Below, piece by piece: positions 27,101-33,943 of a stretch of 64,000 nt of DNA. Origin of the DNA: JAENWD01 sp963837165 (GTDB lineage: Bacteria > Acidobacteriota > Vicinamibacteria > Vicinamibacterales > JAENWD01); the NCBI GenBank assembly GCA_963837165.1, contig CAWIMD010000009.1, forward strand, positions 62,001 through 126,000. Reading direction: 5' to 3'. The notes under the pieces are model-generated. The model did not search any database, was not told the origin of the DNA, and saw only the letters and a list, made by a program, of their open reading frames with translations. The position numbers were made by a program, and so were the translations under genes. Numbering within the stretch: the stretch's first letter is position 1; the number at the start of each line of letters is the position of its first letter.

Positions 27101-27339
27101 TCGAAAATGGGCGTCCACGTCCGGCCCGAGTCGTCGGTGCGCCAGATGCCGCCGTCCACCTGGCCCATGAAGAACACGTGCGGCCGGCCGGGGATCCCGA
27201 CGGCAGCCCGTGTCCTGCCGCCACGGAAGGGCCCGATCATCCGCCAGTGCAGATCCTGGTAGGCCCTGGCCGGCATCTGAGCGAACGCCGGAACCGCCGA
27301 GAGGAGCAGGAGAGCGAGCGAAGCCAGCGTGCGGGTCAT
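24127..27339 (-). CDS. Secreted sortilin/VPS10-type BNR-repeat protein
   Basis: 1070 residues with a signal peptide (ASLALLLLSAVPAFAQ). Most of the chain is beta-propeller with at least ten Asp-box motifs of form S/TxDGGxTW: TDDSGRTW, SVDGGRTW, STDGGATW, STDGGSTW, SDDGGETW, STDGGKTW, TTDGGATW, TRDGGSTW and TTDGGRTW among them. About 800 residues of propeller are followed by a beta-sandwich linker (ITIEILDGAGTLVRRY, GEYHVRLTVGDG) and a C-terminal helical region. Proteins of this kind are often annotated 'glycosyl hydrolase', yet no catalytic residues are evident; binding or scaffold function is equally possible. It lies downstream of the DUF1080 gene on the same strand. Confidence 0.88.
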   Translation of the reverse strand: MTRTLASLALLLLSAVPAFAQMPARAYQDLHWRMIGPFRGGRTRAAVGIPGRPHVFFMGQVDGGIWRTDDSGRTWTPIFDGQPTQSIGDLAIARSNPDILYVASGEGLRRPDLSVGDGIYKSVDGGRTWTHLGLRDGQAIPAIRVDPRDPDRVFAAVLGHPYGPNEERGIFRSTDGGATWQKVLYRNANTGGCDLEIDPSNPDIVYAALWESRLGPWEDRNEFDGTSGGIFKSTDGGSTWTRLSTGLPADLVQANLAIAPSRPSRLFASISTTEPTEYGTSKGLGLFRSDDGGETWTKITADPRPTMKIGGGDLAVPVVDPKNPDLVYACSIVAQKSTDGGKTWRSWRGAPGGDDYQNMWISPEDPDVILLVADQGAIITQNGGRTWSSWYNQPTAQLYHAIADGSYPYRVCGGQQESGSACIASRGNDGGITFGDWHPVGIIEYGYAAPDPLDTNLVYGAGRNVVSKYHRDTGQVQDVTPIPVRGQAYRTDRTEPIAFSPVDPHTLYYAANMVFSTTDGGATWQTISQDLTRPASGVPASVGGMAGRHPEIGSQRGAIYALAPSFRNIQTLWAGTDDGFVWITRDGGSTWRNITPEALTPWSKVTQIAASRFDDDTAYVSVSRMRIDDMHPLIFRTTDGGRTWHSIAQGIPADEPVNTVREDPIRQGLLYAGTEKSVQVSFDAGDHWQALQLNLPHSSMRDLWVKDNDLIVATHGRSFWILDDVAPLRELTAAVVQADAHLFTPAPAVRVRRSTYTDTPYPPDEPMGENAPDGAPVDYYLREDAKGPITIEILDGAGTLVRRYSSTDQADLSEAQIETQLIPPYWLRPHRAPGTSAGMHRIVWNLRYASPRSAAHEYPISAVPHDTPRYPVGPLALPGEYHVRLTVGDGAPARPLTAGPLRITMDPRVKASTADLQRQFELSRRLADLLSRGSGALTQARSVEEQLEALKGQGPGPVAEAVEALHERAEHLLEGRQDAGDAAPGLSGAVGDVYALYGIVQQVDARPTAAQVQAVDTLAGTLPPLVSRWQAIVAQDLVALNRRLQAAHLPTIDPDRPPSHGEAGGDQDEG

Positions 27340-27391
27340 CCGCCCATTCTATAAGTGCCCGTTTCGCTTTCCATGCCGGTTTGCGCCCCTG

Positions 27392-27490
27392 TGTCCTTCG
27401 TGTCCTTCGTGCCCTTCGTGCCCTTTGTGCCCTTTGTGCCCTTTGTGTCCTTTGTGTCCTTTGTGTCCTTTGTGCCCTTTGTGCCCTTTG
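27392..27490. repeat. Eleven 9 bp tandem repeats, TGYCCTTYG
   Basis: Eleven units in perfect 9 bp register, differing only by C/T at positions 3 and 8: TGTCCTTCG x2, TGCCCTTCG x1, TGCCCTTTG x3, TGTCCTTTG x3, TGCCCTTTG x2. It lies between two same-strand genes, just after the DUF1080 stop. Read on the minus strand it would encode Thr-Lys-Gly/Asp repeats, but no gene uses that frame. Confidence 0.9.
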
Positions 27491-27493
27491 TGT

Positions 27494-28225
27494 TCATGGT
27501 TGCGCTGTCTGCTCCGGTGTCGCCATCCCGGGCGGCAGCTCCATGATCCGGATGTTGCGGAAGTGAATCTCGGCTCCCTCGGACTCGAGGGAGAGGTAGC
27601 CCTTGCGGATCGACGCGTTGCTGACGCCGTTGACGAACTTGCCGTTCACCGACAGCTTCACGACGCCGTCCACGGCGACCACGTCGTAGACGTTCCACTC
27701 GCCCTTGCCCTTGCAGCGGTTTTCGACCGAGCTGCTGCGCTCGCCGCGCGGGTGGTCCGGCGTGGTCTTCAGGCCGTTGGCGCCGAAGAGCTCGCCGTGC
27801 ACGTACGCGATCGGGCGCGGCGTGCCGTCCTTCTCGGGGTTGAGGAAGGGCCACTGCAGCTCCAGCATCTGTGTCTCGAGGCCGCGCGGCAGCTCCTCGC
27901 CGGGCGGCACCGTCCCGTCGCTCCAGAGGAAGACGCCCGAGTTGCCGCCGGCCTCCATGTGCATCCACTCGATGTGGAGCAGGAAGTTCTCGTACTGCCG
28001 ATCGGTCCGCATCACGCCGATCGGGTGACCGGAGCAGATCAGCAGGCCGTCCCGCACCTGCCAGGTGCCGGGCTTCGTGTTCACGTTCACCCAGCCGGCA
28101 AGATCGCGGCCGTTGAACAGGTCGCGCCACTCGGGCACCGGACCCGGGCTCTGCGCCCCGGTCAGCGCGCGAGTGGCAAGCAGCAGAATGGCGGTCAATG
28201 CCGCGGCGGTGATGGCTCTCTTCAC
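27494..28225 (-). CDS. Secreted DUF1080 (3-keto-disaccharide hydrolase-like) protein
   Basis: 243 residues from GTG at 28225; AAGGAG five bases upstream decides against the longer frame. A signal peptide ends near TGAQSPGP. The domain is a concanavalin-like sandwich with DUF1080 features: EWRDLFNGRDLAGWVN, a GxWxVRDGLLIC strand, and GGNSGVFLWSDG. Family members have been linked to 3-keto-glycoside hydrolysis. A second DUF1080 protein is at 33044-33823; the two are diverged. Probably transcribed with the BNR-repeat gene downstream, with the 9 bp array between them. Confidence 0.88.
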   Translation of the reverse strand: MKRAITAAALTAILLLATRALTGAQSPGPVPEWRDLFNGRDLAGWVNVNTKPGTWQVRDGLLICSGHPIGVMRTDRQYENFLLHIEWMHMEAGGNSGVFLWSDGTVPPGEELPRGLETQMLELQWPFLNPEKDGTPRPIAYVHGELFGANGLKTTPDHPRGERSSSVENRCKGKGEWNVYDVVAVDGVVKLSVNGKFVNGVSNASIRKGYLSLESEGAEIHFRNIRIMELPPGMATPEQTAQP

Positions 28226-28317
28226 CTCGTCTCCTTCCGGCACATGGCGTCTCGGCGGACCCGGCGCGCCCGCGACAGGATACCGCGGCGCGCCGTCCTG
28301 CGCAGGATTGGTGTACC

Positions 28318-29829
28318 GTGCGTGTCATGAGAACCGCAATCTGGATCGTGCTGGCCCTGGCGCTCGCCCGCGTGGCTCACGCGCAGGCGCCCGCGCCGCC
28401 GCCGCCGGTCAACGTCGTCCTGTGGTTCGACACCGAGGACTACATCCTCCCGCAGGATGACGACGCCGTGCTGCGCCTGGCGACGATGCTCACGCGACTC
28501 GGGGTGCGTGCGACGTTCAAGGTGGTCGGTGAGAAGGCCCGCGTGCTCGAGCAGCGCGGCCGGACCGATGTCATCGCGGCGCTGAAGCGGCACGACATCG
28601 GCTATCACTCCAACACGCACAGCCAGCAGCCGACGGTCGCCGTGTACCTGCAGCACGCCGGCTGGGACGACGGGATCGCCGAGTTCGAGCGGCGCGAAGG
28701 CCCCGGTGTGGCGGACCTCCGCCGCATCTTCGGCGTGACGCCGGTGGCCTACGGGCAGCCCGGGAGCGCCTGGGCGCCGCAGTCGTACCCGGCGCTGCGT
28801 GCGCTCGGCATCCGCATGTACCTGGACGAAGCGGATCACGTCGGGCTGGACGATCAGCCGTTCTACTACGGCGGCATCCTGAACGTCTTCCGGATGCGCT
28901 CCATGCTCGTGCGCATGGAGCTCTCGGGCGGCGACGCGCTCGAGCGCGGCAAGGCCTCGTTCGTGAAGGCCGCCGACGCCCTGAGGGCGCGCGGCGGCGG
29001 CACCATCAGCATCTATTACCACCCCAACGAGTGGGTGCACGAGGAGTTCTGGGACGCGGTCAACTTCAGCCACGGCGAGAATCCGCCGCAGGACCAGTGG
29101 CGGTTGCCGCGGACGCGGCCGGCCGGGGAGACCGAGGCGGCATTCCGCGATTTCGAGCAGTTCGTCCGCTTCATCCAGGCGCAGCCGGGCGCGCGATTCG
29201 TCACGGCCTCGGAGATGCTCGACCTCTACGCCGACGGCGCGCCGGCGCGGACGTACTCGCGTGACGACCTGCTCGCCGTCGCGGAGGCCGTCGCGCGGGA
29301 GATCACGTTCCAGCGGCGAGTCGATGTGGCGCTCTCGGCCGCGGACGCCTTCGCTCTGCTCACCGACGCGGCAGCGGCGTTCGCCCGTCGCAGCACATTC
29401 CCGGAGTCCCTCGCGCTGAAGCCGCTCGACGGACCGGGACGCGCGTTTGTCCCTCCGGCCGGTCAGCCGACGAAGCCGGCCCCGCTGCCATGGCAGGCGT
29501 TCAGCGGCGCCATCCGGGACGTCGCCGACTACGACCGCGTGAGGCACCGCATGCCGGACACGATCTGGATTGGCACCGAGGCCATGTCGCCGGCCGATTA
29601 CCTGGCCACGCTGGCGGGCGTGGTGGAGCGCATCGTGACCACGGGCCAGCCGCCCGCCGACGTCGAGCGCCAGACCGGGCGGTTCACCGCGGACCGGTAC
29701 GTCGCCGCGGACTCCGTGGAGCTCTGGAACTGGCCGATCTTCCCGACCGGATTCCACGCGCCGCATCTGATGGACCTCGCGCGCCTGCAGGCGTGGACGC
29801 TGAAGCCGGCGCTCCTGCGGAAGCCCTAA
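28318..29829 (+). CDS. Secreted NodB-like polysaccharide deacetylase-type protein
   Basis: 503 residues from GTG 28318, or 500 from ATG 28327, which begins the signal peptide (MRTAIWIVLALALARVAHAQ). Residues numbered from 28327: FDTEDY (D35, E37, D38) and the metal motif H94-S-N-T-H98 fit the CE4/NodB core, followed by GVTPVAYGQPGS and IYYHP, which match later NodB motifs. The C-terminal ~200 residues are extra and contain an Ala-rich domain of unknown type. It may deacetylate a glycan, although the divergence from classical TFDD means substrate and even activity are open. Divergent from the DUF1080 gene. Confidence 0.78.
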   Translation: MRVMRTAIWIVLALALARVAHAQAPAPPPPVNVVLWFDTEDYILPQDDDAVLRLATMLTRLGVRATFKVVGEKARVLEQRGRTDVIAALKRHDIGYHSNTHSQQPTVAVYLQHAGWDDGIAEFERREGPGVADLRRIFGVTPVAYGQPGSAWAPQSYPALRALGIRMYLDEADHVGLDDQPFYYGGILNVFRMRSMLVRMELSGGDALERGKASFVKAADALRARGGGTISIYYHPNEWVHEEFWDAVNFSHGENPPQDQWRLPRTRPAGETEAAFRDFEQFVRFIQAQPGARFVTASEMLDLYADGAPARTYSRDDLLAVAEAVAREITFQRRVDVALSAADAFALLTDAAAAFARRSTFPESLALKPLDGPGRAFVPPAGQPTKPAPLPWQAFSGAIRDVADYDRVRHRMPDTIWIGTEAMSPADYLATLAGVVERIVTTGQPPADVERQTGRFTADRYVAADSVELWNWPIFPTGFHAPHLMDLARLQAWTLKPALLRKP

Positions 29830-29855
29830 TCGTCAATCGCCAATCGTCAATCGTC
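29828..29855. repeat. ATCGTCA 7 bp tandem repeat
   Basis: Four units (ATCGTCA, ATCGCCA, ATCGTCA, ATCGTCA) starting at the stop codon of the deacetylase-like gene and ending before the next start. Confidence 0.7.
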
Positions 29856-29871
29856 AATGGATCCTCGACCC

Positions 29872-31812
29872 ATGAAGAAACGGACACTGCTCCCCGTGGC
29901 CGTCCTGCTCCTTCCGGTCCTGGCCTGGCCGGCGGCTGCCGCCCCCGACGTCCGGCCGCGCACGGGCTGGAAGGGCCTGCACACGGCCAATTTCTACGTG
30001 ATCGGCGATGCCGGCGACCGGGAGATCAGGCAGGTCGCCCGGCGCCTCGAGCAGTTCCGCGACACGCTCGGCATCCTCTTTCCGAAGGCGCCCCTGGGAT
30101 CGGTCACACCGACCACTGTCCTGGTCTTCAAGACGCACCGCAGCTACGAGCCTGTCAAGCCCCTGTACCAGGGGAAGGCCAAGGACGTCGTCGGCTTTTT
30201 TCAGCCAGGGACGATGGTGAACTACATCACCCTGACGACCGAGGACGGATTCCAGGGCCTGGGTATCACCTACCACGAGTACGTGCACCTCGTCGTGAAC
30301 AACACGGTGCAGAACATGCCGCTCTGGTTCAACGAGGGCCTGGCCGACTACTACTCGTCATTCGAGGTGAGCGCGTCGGGCGATCGCGCCACGCTGGGCA
30401 AAGTGGTCGTGCCGCACCTGCTGCTGCTGAGGGAGCAGTGGGTCCCGCTGGAGCAGATCGCCGAGGTGGACCACCAGTCCCCGCTCTACAACGAATCCAA
30501 CAAGATGTCGGTGTTCTACGCCGAGTCGTGGGCGTTCGTGCACTACCTGCTGCTCGGCAACGAGCACCAGTTCGGGTCAAAGGTGGGACAGTTCGTTGCC
30601 GCGCTCATCAACGGCACGCCCTTCGACACTGCCTGTCAGCAGTCGCTCGGGATGACGAGCGCGGCGCTCGAGCGTGAGCTGAAGCTGTACGTGAACAGGG
30701 AGTTGTTCCGGAGCCAGCAGGCGAGATTCGCCGACCGCCTCGAACAGATCGACAAGATGCCCCTGGCGCCGGTGGCCGAGGCCGACGTCCACGCGACCAT
30801 CGGCGACCTGATGGTGCACATGAACCGTCGCGACGTGGCGCGCGCCGAGCTGGATGCGGCGCTTGCGCTCGACCCGGACAACGGCCCCGCTCATGCCTCG
30901 CTGGCGATGCTCGCGATCTTCGATCACGACCTGGCCGCGGCGCGCCCCGAGCTCGAGAAGGCCGTCGCCTCGCCCTCGGCCACCTACCTGTGTCACTACT
31001 ACTACGCGCTGACGCTGGCCAATGCCCGCCGGGCCGGCGCCGCGCTGACCGACGCGGAGAGCGGGCGCATCGAGCCCGAGCTGCGCCGCGCGATTGCCCT
31101 CAACCCGGACTATCCCGACTCCCACGCACAGCTTGCCTGGCAGCTCGGGCAGTCGGACGTCACGCGCGCCGAAGCGGGCGCCGAGATGGAGAAGGCCATG
31201 GCCCTGGCGCCGGGCCGCGAGGAGTACACGCTGGGGCTGGCGTCGATCCTCGCCAACGCGCAGGACTACGAGCGCTCCCGGTCGCTGCTGTCGCCCCTGG
31301 CCAGCCACGCCGCGGACGCATCGGTGCGCCGGCAGGCGAGCGAGCTGCTGGCGAGCATCCTCGAGTTCGAGAAGCGCCGCGCCGCCTGGGAGGCGAGCCG
31401 GGCCGGCAGAGCGCCGGCGCCCGGGCCACCGTCCGCGGACACCACCAGCGAGGACAACCTCCCGACGGAATCGCCTGCGACCCGTCGTGGCCAGGCGTTC
31501 CAGCCCCTGTTGCGACACCTGAACCCCGGCGAGAGCCGGATGCCCGGCACGCTCACGGCCATCGACTGCGGACCGAACGGCATCGTCCTCGTGGTCAACG
31601 TCAACGGATCGCCCGTGCGTGTCAGCGCCCCCGCATTCGACGCGGTGGACTTCATCTCGTACCGGACGGATCTCAAAGGGCAGATCCAGTGCGGCCCGCG
31701 GAAGCCCGCAGACCAGGTGCTGCTGACGTTCCGGCCCGTCCCCGCCGCGAGCGGAGGCATGGCCGGGACGGCGGTGGCCGTGGAGTTCGTGCCGGCGGGC
31801 TTCAGCCAGTAG
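29872..31812 (+). CDS. Secreted zinc metallopeptidase (gluzincin-like) with TPR domain
   Basis: 646 residues from ATG 29872, where the signal peptide starts (MKKRTLLPVAVLLLPVLAWP); ATG 29857 adds five residues. The zinc motif H135-E136-Y-V-H139 is followed by E155 in WFNEGLADYYSSFE, the gluzincin pattern seen in DUF1570-type peptidases. The middle section contains at least four TPR-like units (ARAELDAALALDPDN, PELRRAIALNPDYPD, EMEKAMALAPGREEY). The C-terminal ~110 residues form a small beta domain (LTAIDCGPNGIVLVVNVNG) of unknown role. It likely acts in the periplasm on peptides or envelope proteins. No partner gene is apparent. Confidence 0.85.
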   Translation: MKKRTLLPVAVLLLPVLAWPAAAAPDVRPRTGWKGLHTANFYVIGDAGDREIRQVARRLEQFRDTLGILFPKAPLGSVTPTTVLVFKTHRSYEPVKPLYQGKAKDVVGFFQPGTMVNYITLTTEDGFQGLGITYHEYVHLVVNNTVQNMPLWFNEGLADYYSSFEVSASGDRATLGKVVVPHLLLLREQWVPLEQIAEVDHQSPLYNESNKMSVFYAESWAFVHYLLLGNEHQFGSKVGQFVAALINGTPFDTACQQSLGMTSAALERELKLYVNRELFRSQQARFADRLEQIDKMPLAPVAEADVHATIGDLMVHMNRRDVARAELDAALALDPDNGPAHASLAMLAIFDHDLAAARPELEKAVASPSATYLCHYYYALTLANARRAGAALTDAESGRIEPELRRAIALNPDYPDSHAQLAWQLGQSDVTRAEAGAEMEKAMALAPGREEYTLGLASILANAQDYERSRSLLSPLASHAADASVRRQASELLASILEFEKRRAAWEASRAGRAPAPGPPSADTTSEDNLPTESPATRRGQAFQPLLRHLNPGESRMPGTLTAIDCGPNGIVLVVNVNGSPVRVSAPAFDAVDFISYRTDLKGQIQCGPRKPADQVLLTFRPVPAASGGMAGTAVAVEFVPAGFSQ

Positions 31813-31862
31813 GGGAGCTCCAGGGATCCCCAGATCGTGCGGAATCCTGCGATGGAACGCTG

Positions 31863-31896
31863 CGATGCCCCGCGGCGGCGCCGCCGCGGGACATCG
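31863..31896. terminator. Long GC palindrome between convergent genes
   Basis: A 22 bp perfect palindrome (31869-31890, alternating CGG/GCC) is extended by CGATG/CATCG with a single mismatch. It lies in the 97 bp gap between two convergent stops, which suits a bidirectional terminator, but there is no T-tract. Confidence 0.5.
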
Positions 31897-31909
31897 GTGC
31901 GGTCTCAGG

Positions 31910-32665
31910 TCAGTTGGTGCTGGCCTTCCAGATGTAGTCGGCGTGGCTGTCGCAAATGTCGCCGAAGCGTCGCGTCAGGTCCGGTGCCGCCTTCTCGAGG
32001 TCGTCCTGCAGGACGGCCCAGTTGGCCAGCAACGCCTGCTCGTCCTTCCCGTCGATGACCAGGATCCGCCGGAACTGGCCGCCGAACAGGTGTTCCATCC
32101 AGGTCCACGACGCGATCGTGCCGTCCTTGACCCGCTGGTTCAGGACGGGCGCGAATGCCGCGGCGACGATGGCGTCGGCCTCAGCCTCCGACGACTTGCA
32201 GACGTAGTACGTGGACATGGCGTATGGCGCACGGTTCCGCACGATCTCCTCGGGCGCCTGCGAGCTGGATTTCGAACGCCAGATGTAATCGTTGTGCGAC
32301 GAGCAGAGATGCCCGAACTCCTCGAATGCCTTCGCGTGCTCCGGCGATTCGGCCGCCGTCACGAGCGCTGTCCGTGACGCCACCAGCTTGGCGAGATCGG
32401 TGCCGGCCACATACATCAGGCGGCGCCACTCGCCCCCCTCGACGTGTTCCGCCCACCCGAAGGCCGCGATTCGGCCCGCCGACTGCTCGGCCTTCATGAA
32501 CGGCGCGAAGTGTTCCTTGAAAATCGCATCCGCCCGGGCGCCGTCGCCCTGCGCGCACCGATAGTAGGTCGCCATCACGTAGGTGGCCGGTGCATCCTGG
32601 GCCTTCGCCGTTACCGATGCGGCCAGCACAACGCCGGCCACCATACAACCGAGTGGGAGTTTCAT
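31910..32665 (-). CDS. Secreted protein with two tandem copies of one domain
   Basis: 251 residues with a signal peptide (ending SVTAKAQD). Residues ~28-133 and ~145-250 are copies of one ~105-residue unit. Each starts with a Y-x-M-[AS]-T-Y-Y strand, continues through DAI...FAP, an [AW]-x-W-x-EH turn and a G-x-[FW]-R-R strand, and ends C-x-SHxDYIW. The pattern of strands resembles a dimeric alpha/beta-barrel (ferredoxin-like) unit, so the protein may fold as a fused dimer; this is inference. AAAGGAGGG six bases before the ATG supports the start. No function is known to me. Confidence 0.8.
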   Translation of the reverse strand: MKLPLGCMVAGVVLAASVTAKAQDAPATYVMATYYRCAQGDGARADAIFKEHFAPFMKAEQSAGRIAAFGWAEHVEGGEWRRLMYVAGTDLAKLVASRTALVTAAESPEHAKAFEEFGHLCSSHNDYIWRSKSSSQAPEEIVRNRAPYAMSTYYVCKSSEAEADAIVAAAFAPVLNQRVKDGTIASWTWMEHLFGGQFRRILVIDGKDEQALLANWAVLQDDLEKAAPDLTRRFGDICDSHADYIWKASTN

Positions 32666-32796
32666 CGTCTGCCCTCCTTTCGAGGAAACTCATCTGTGGA
32701 ACCGGGCGACGGTATCACTGCCAGCCCCTCAGTGGAAGCACATTCCGTGAGCGGCCGAAGTGGCGAAAGATCAGGGGCGCAGGGCGGCAGCAGGCC

Positions 32797-33040
<244 letters not shown>

Positions 33041-33043
33041 CCG

Positions 33044-33823
33044 CTACAACTGCCTCACCCAGATGTTCCTGAAGCTGATCGGCTTGCTCTTGTCGCCATG
33101 CGCCTGCAGCTTGATGGGGGCGCCGTCGAATGCCTTGTACGCCGGCGTGCCGATGTAGAGCGTCTCGCCCTTCAGCTCGAAGTGGTTCTGGACGAGCACG
33201 CCGTTGTGGAGTGCCGTGACGTACGCCGGCGTCTTCACCGAGCCGTCCGCGTTGAAGGTCGGGGCCGTCCAGACCACGTCGTACACCTGCCACTCGCCGG
33301 GCTTCCGCATCGCGTTCACCAGCGGCGGCGATTGCTTGTAGATGCTGGCCGCCTGGCCGTTCACGTAGGTCGTGTTCTCGTACGAATCCACGATCTGCAG
33401 CTCGTAGCCCCCGTCGCCCGGTCCGGTCGACGCGAGGAAGACGCCGCTGTTGCCCCTCGCCTGTCCCGAGCCCTCGATGTCCACCGGCTCGCGCCACTCG
33501 AGGTGCAGTTGATAATCGTGAAACTTCTGCTTCGTCTCGATGTTCCCGGTCTTCTTGTTCACGGTGACCACGCCGTCGGCGACGTCCCAGCCGGCCGGCG
33601 ACGCGTGGTCCTTGGCCGAGACCCACTGGTCGAGGTTCGCGCCGTCGAACAGGACGACGGCGTCCGAGGGCGCCGCGCCGCAGGTGGCGCCGGGCGTGAT
33701 GACCTTGGGCACCGGGGTCCAGACCTCGGTGTCCTCGGGCTTGGGCTTCTGCTGCGAGTACGCCACGGCCGCCAGGGCCGCGACGCCGAACACGGAAACG
33801 ATGGCGACGAATCGGGTGCGCAT
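33044..33823 (-). CDS. Secreted DUF1080 (3-keto-disaccharide hydrolase-like) protein
   Basis: 259 residues with a signal peptide (MRTRFVAIVSVFGVAALAAVAYSQ). The DUF1080 sandwich shows VVLFDGANLDQWVS, GWDVADGVVTVN, QLHLEWREP and GNSGVFLAS, then YELQIVDSYEN and the GEWQVYDVVW strand. The longer upstream open frame is a shadow of the kinase gene. A typical planctomycete/acidobacterial secreted protein, probably acting on sugars. Divergent from the kinase gene, with 120 bp between starts. Confidence 0.9.
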   Translation of the reverse strand: MRTRFVAIVSVFGVAALAAVAYSQQKPKPEDTEVWTPVPKVITPGATCGAAPSDAVVLFDGANLDQWVSAKDHASPAGWDVADGVVTVNKKTGNIETKQKFHDYQLHLEWREPVDIEGSGQARGNSGVFLASTGPGDGGYELQIVDSYENTTYVNGQAASIYKQSPPLVNAMRKPGEWQVYDVVWTAPTFNADGSVKTPAYVTALHNGVLVQNHFELKGETLYIGTPAYKAFDGAPIKLQAHGDKSKPISFRNIWVRQL

Positions 33824-33873
33824 AGTGTGCTGATTCTGGTTTGGTGCGTGGGGGGTGTCAAGAAACCGCGCGT

Positions 33874-33901
33874 TTGGAAGCGCGCGCCGGCCTGATAAGA
33901 T
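33874..33901 (+). promoter_or_regulatory. Likely promoter of the kinase gene
   Basis: TTGGAA (33874-33879), 16 bp spacer, TAAGAT (33896-33901). The transcript would start near 33908, at an 8 bp perfect hairpin (GCACGGCC 33908-33915 / GGCCGTGC 33923-33930) followed by GGGAAGG and the ATG at 33944. The hairpin right at the 5' end may stabilise the message. Confidence 0.42.
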
Positions 33902-33943
33902 GCGCCTGCACGGCCGAGCTTTGGCCGTGCGGGAAGGCCTCTG

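Noticed and set aside
23992..27354. A 1120-residue plus-strand open frame opposite the BNR-repeat gene
   Set aside because: Arg/Val-rich antisense shadow; the minus strand carries clear Asp-box repeats and a signal peptide.
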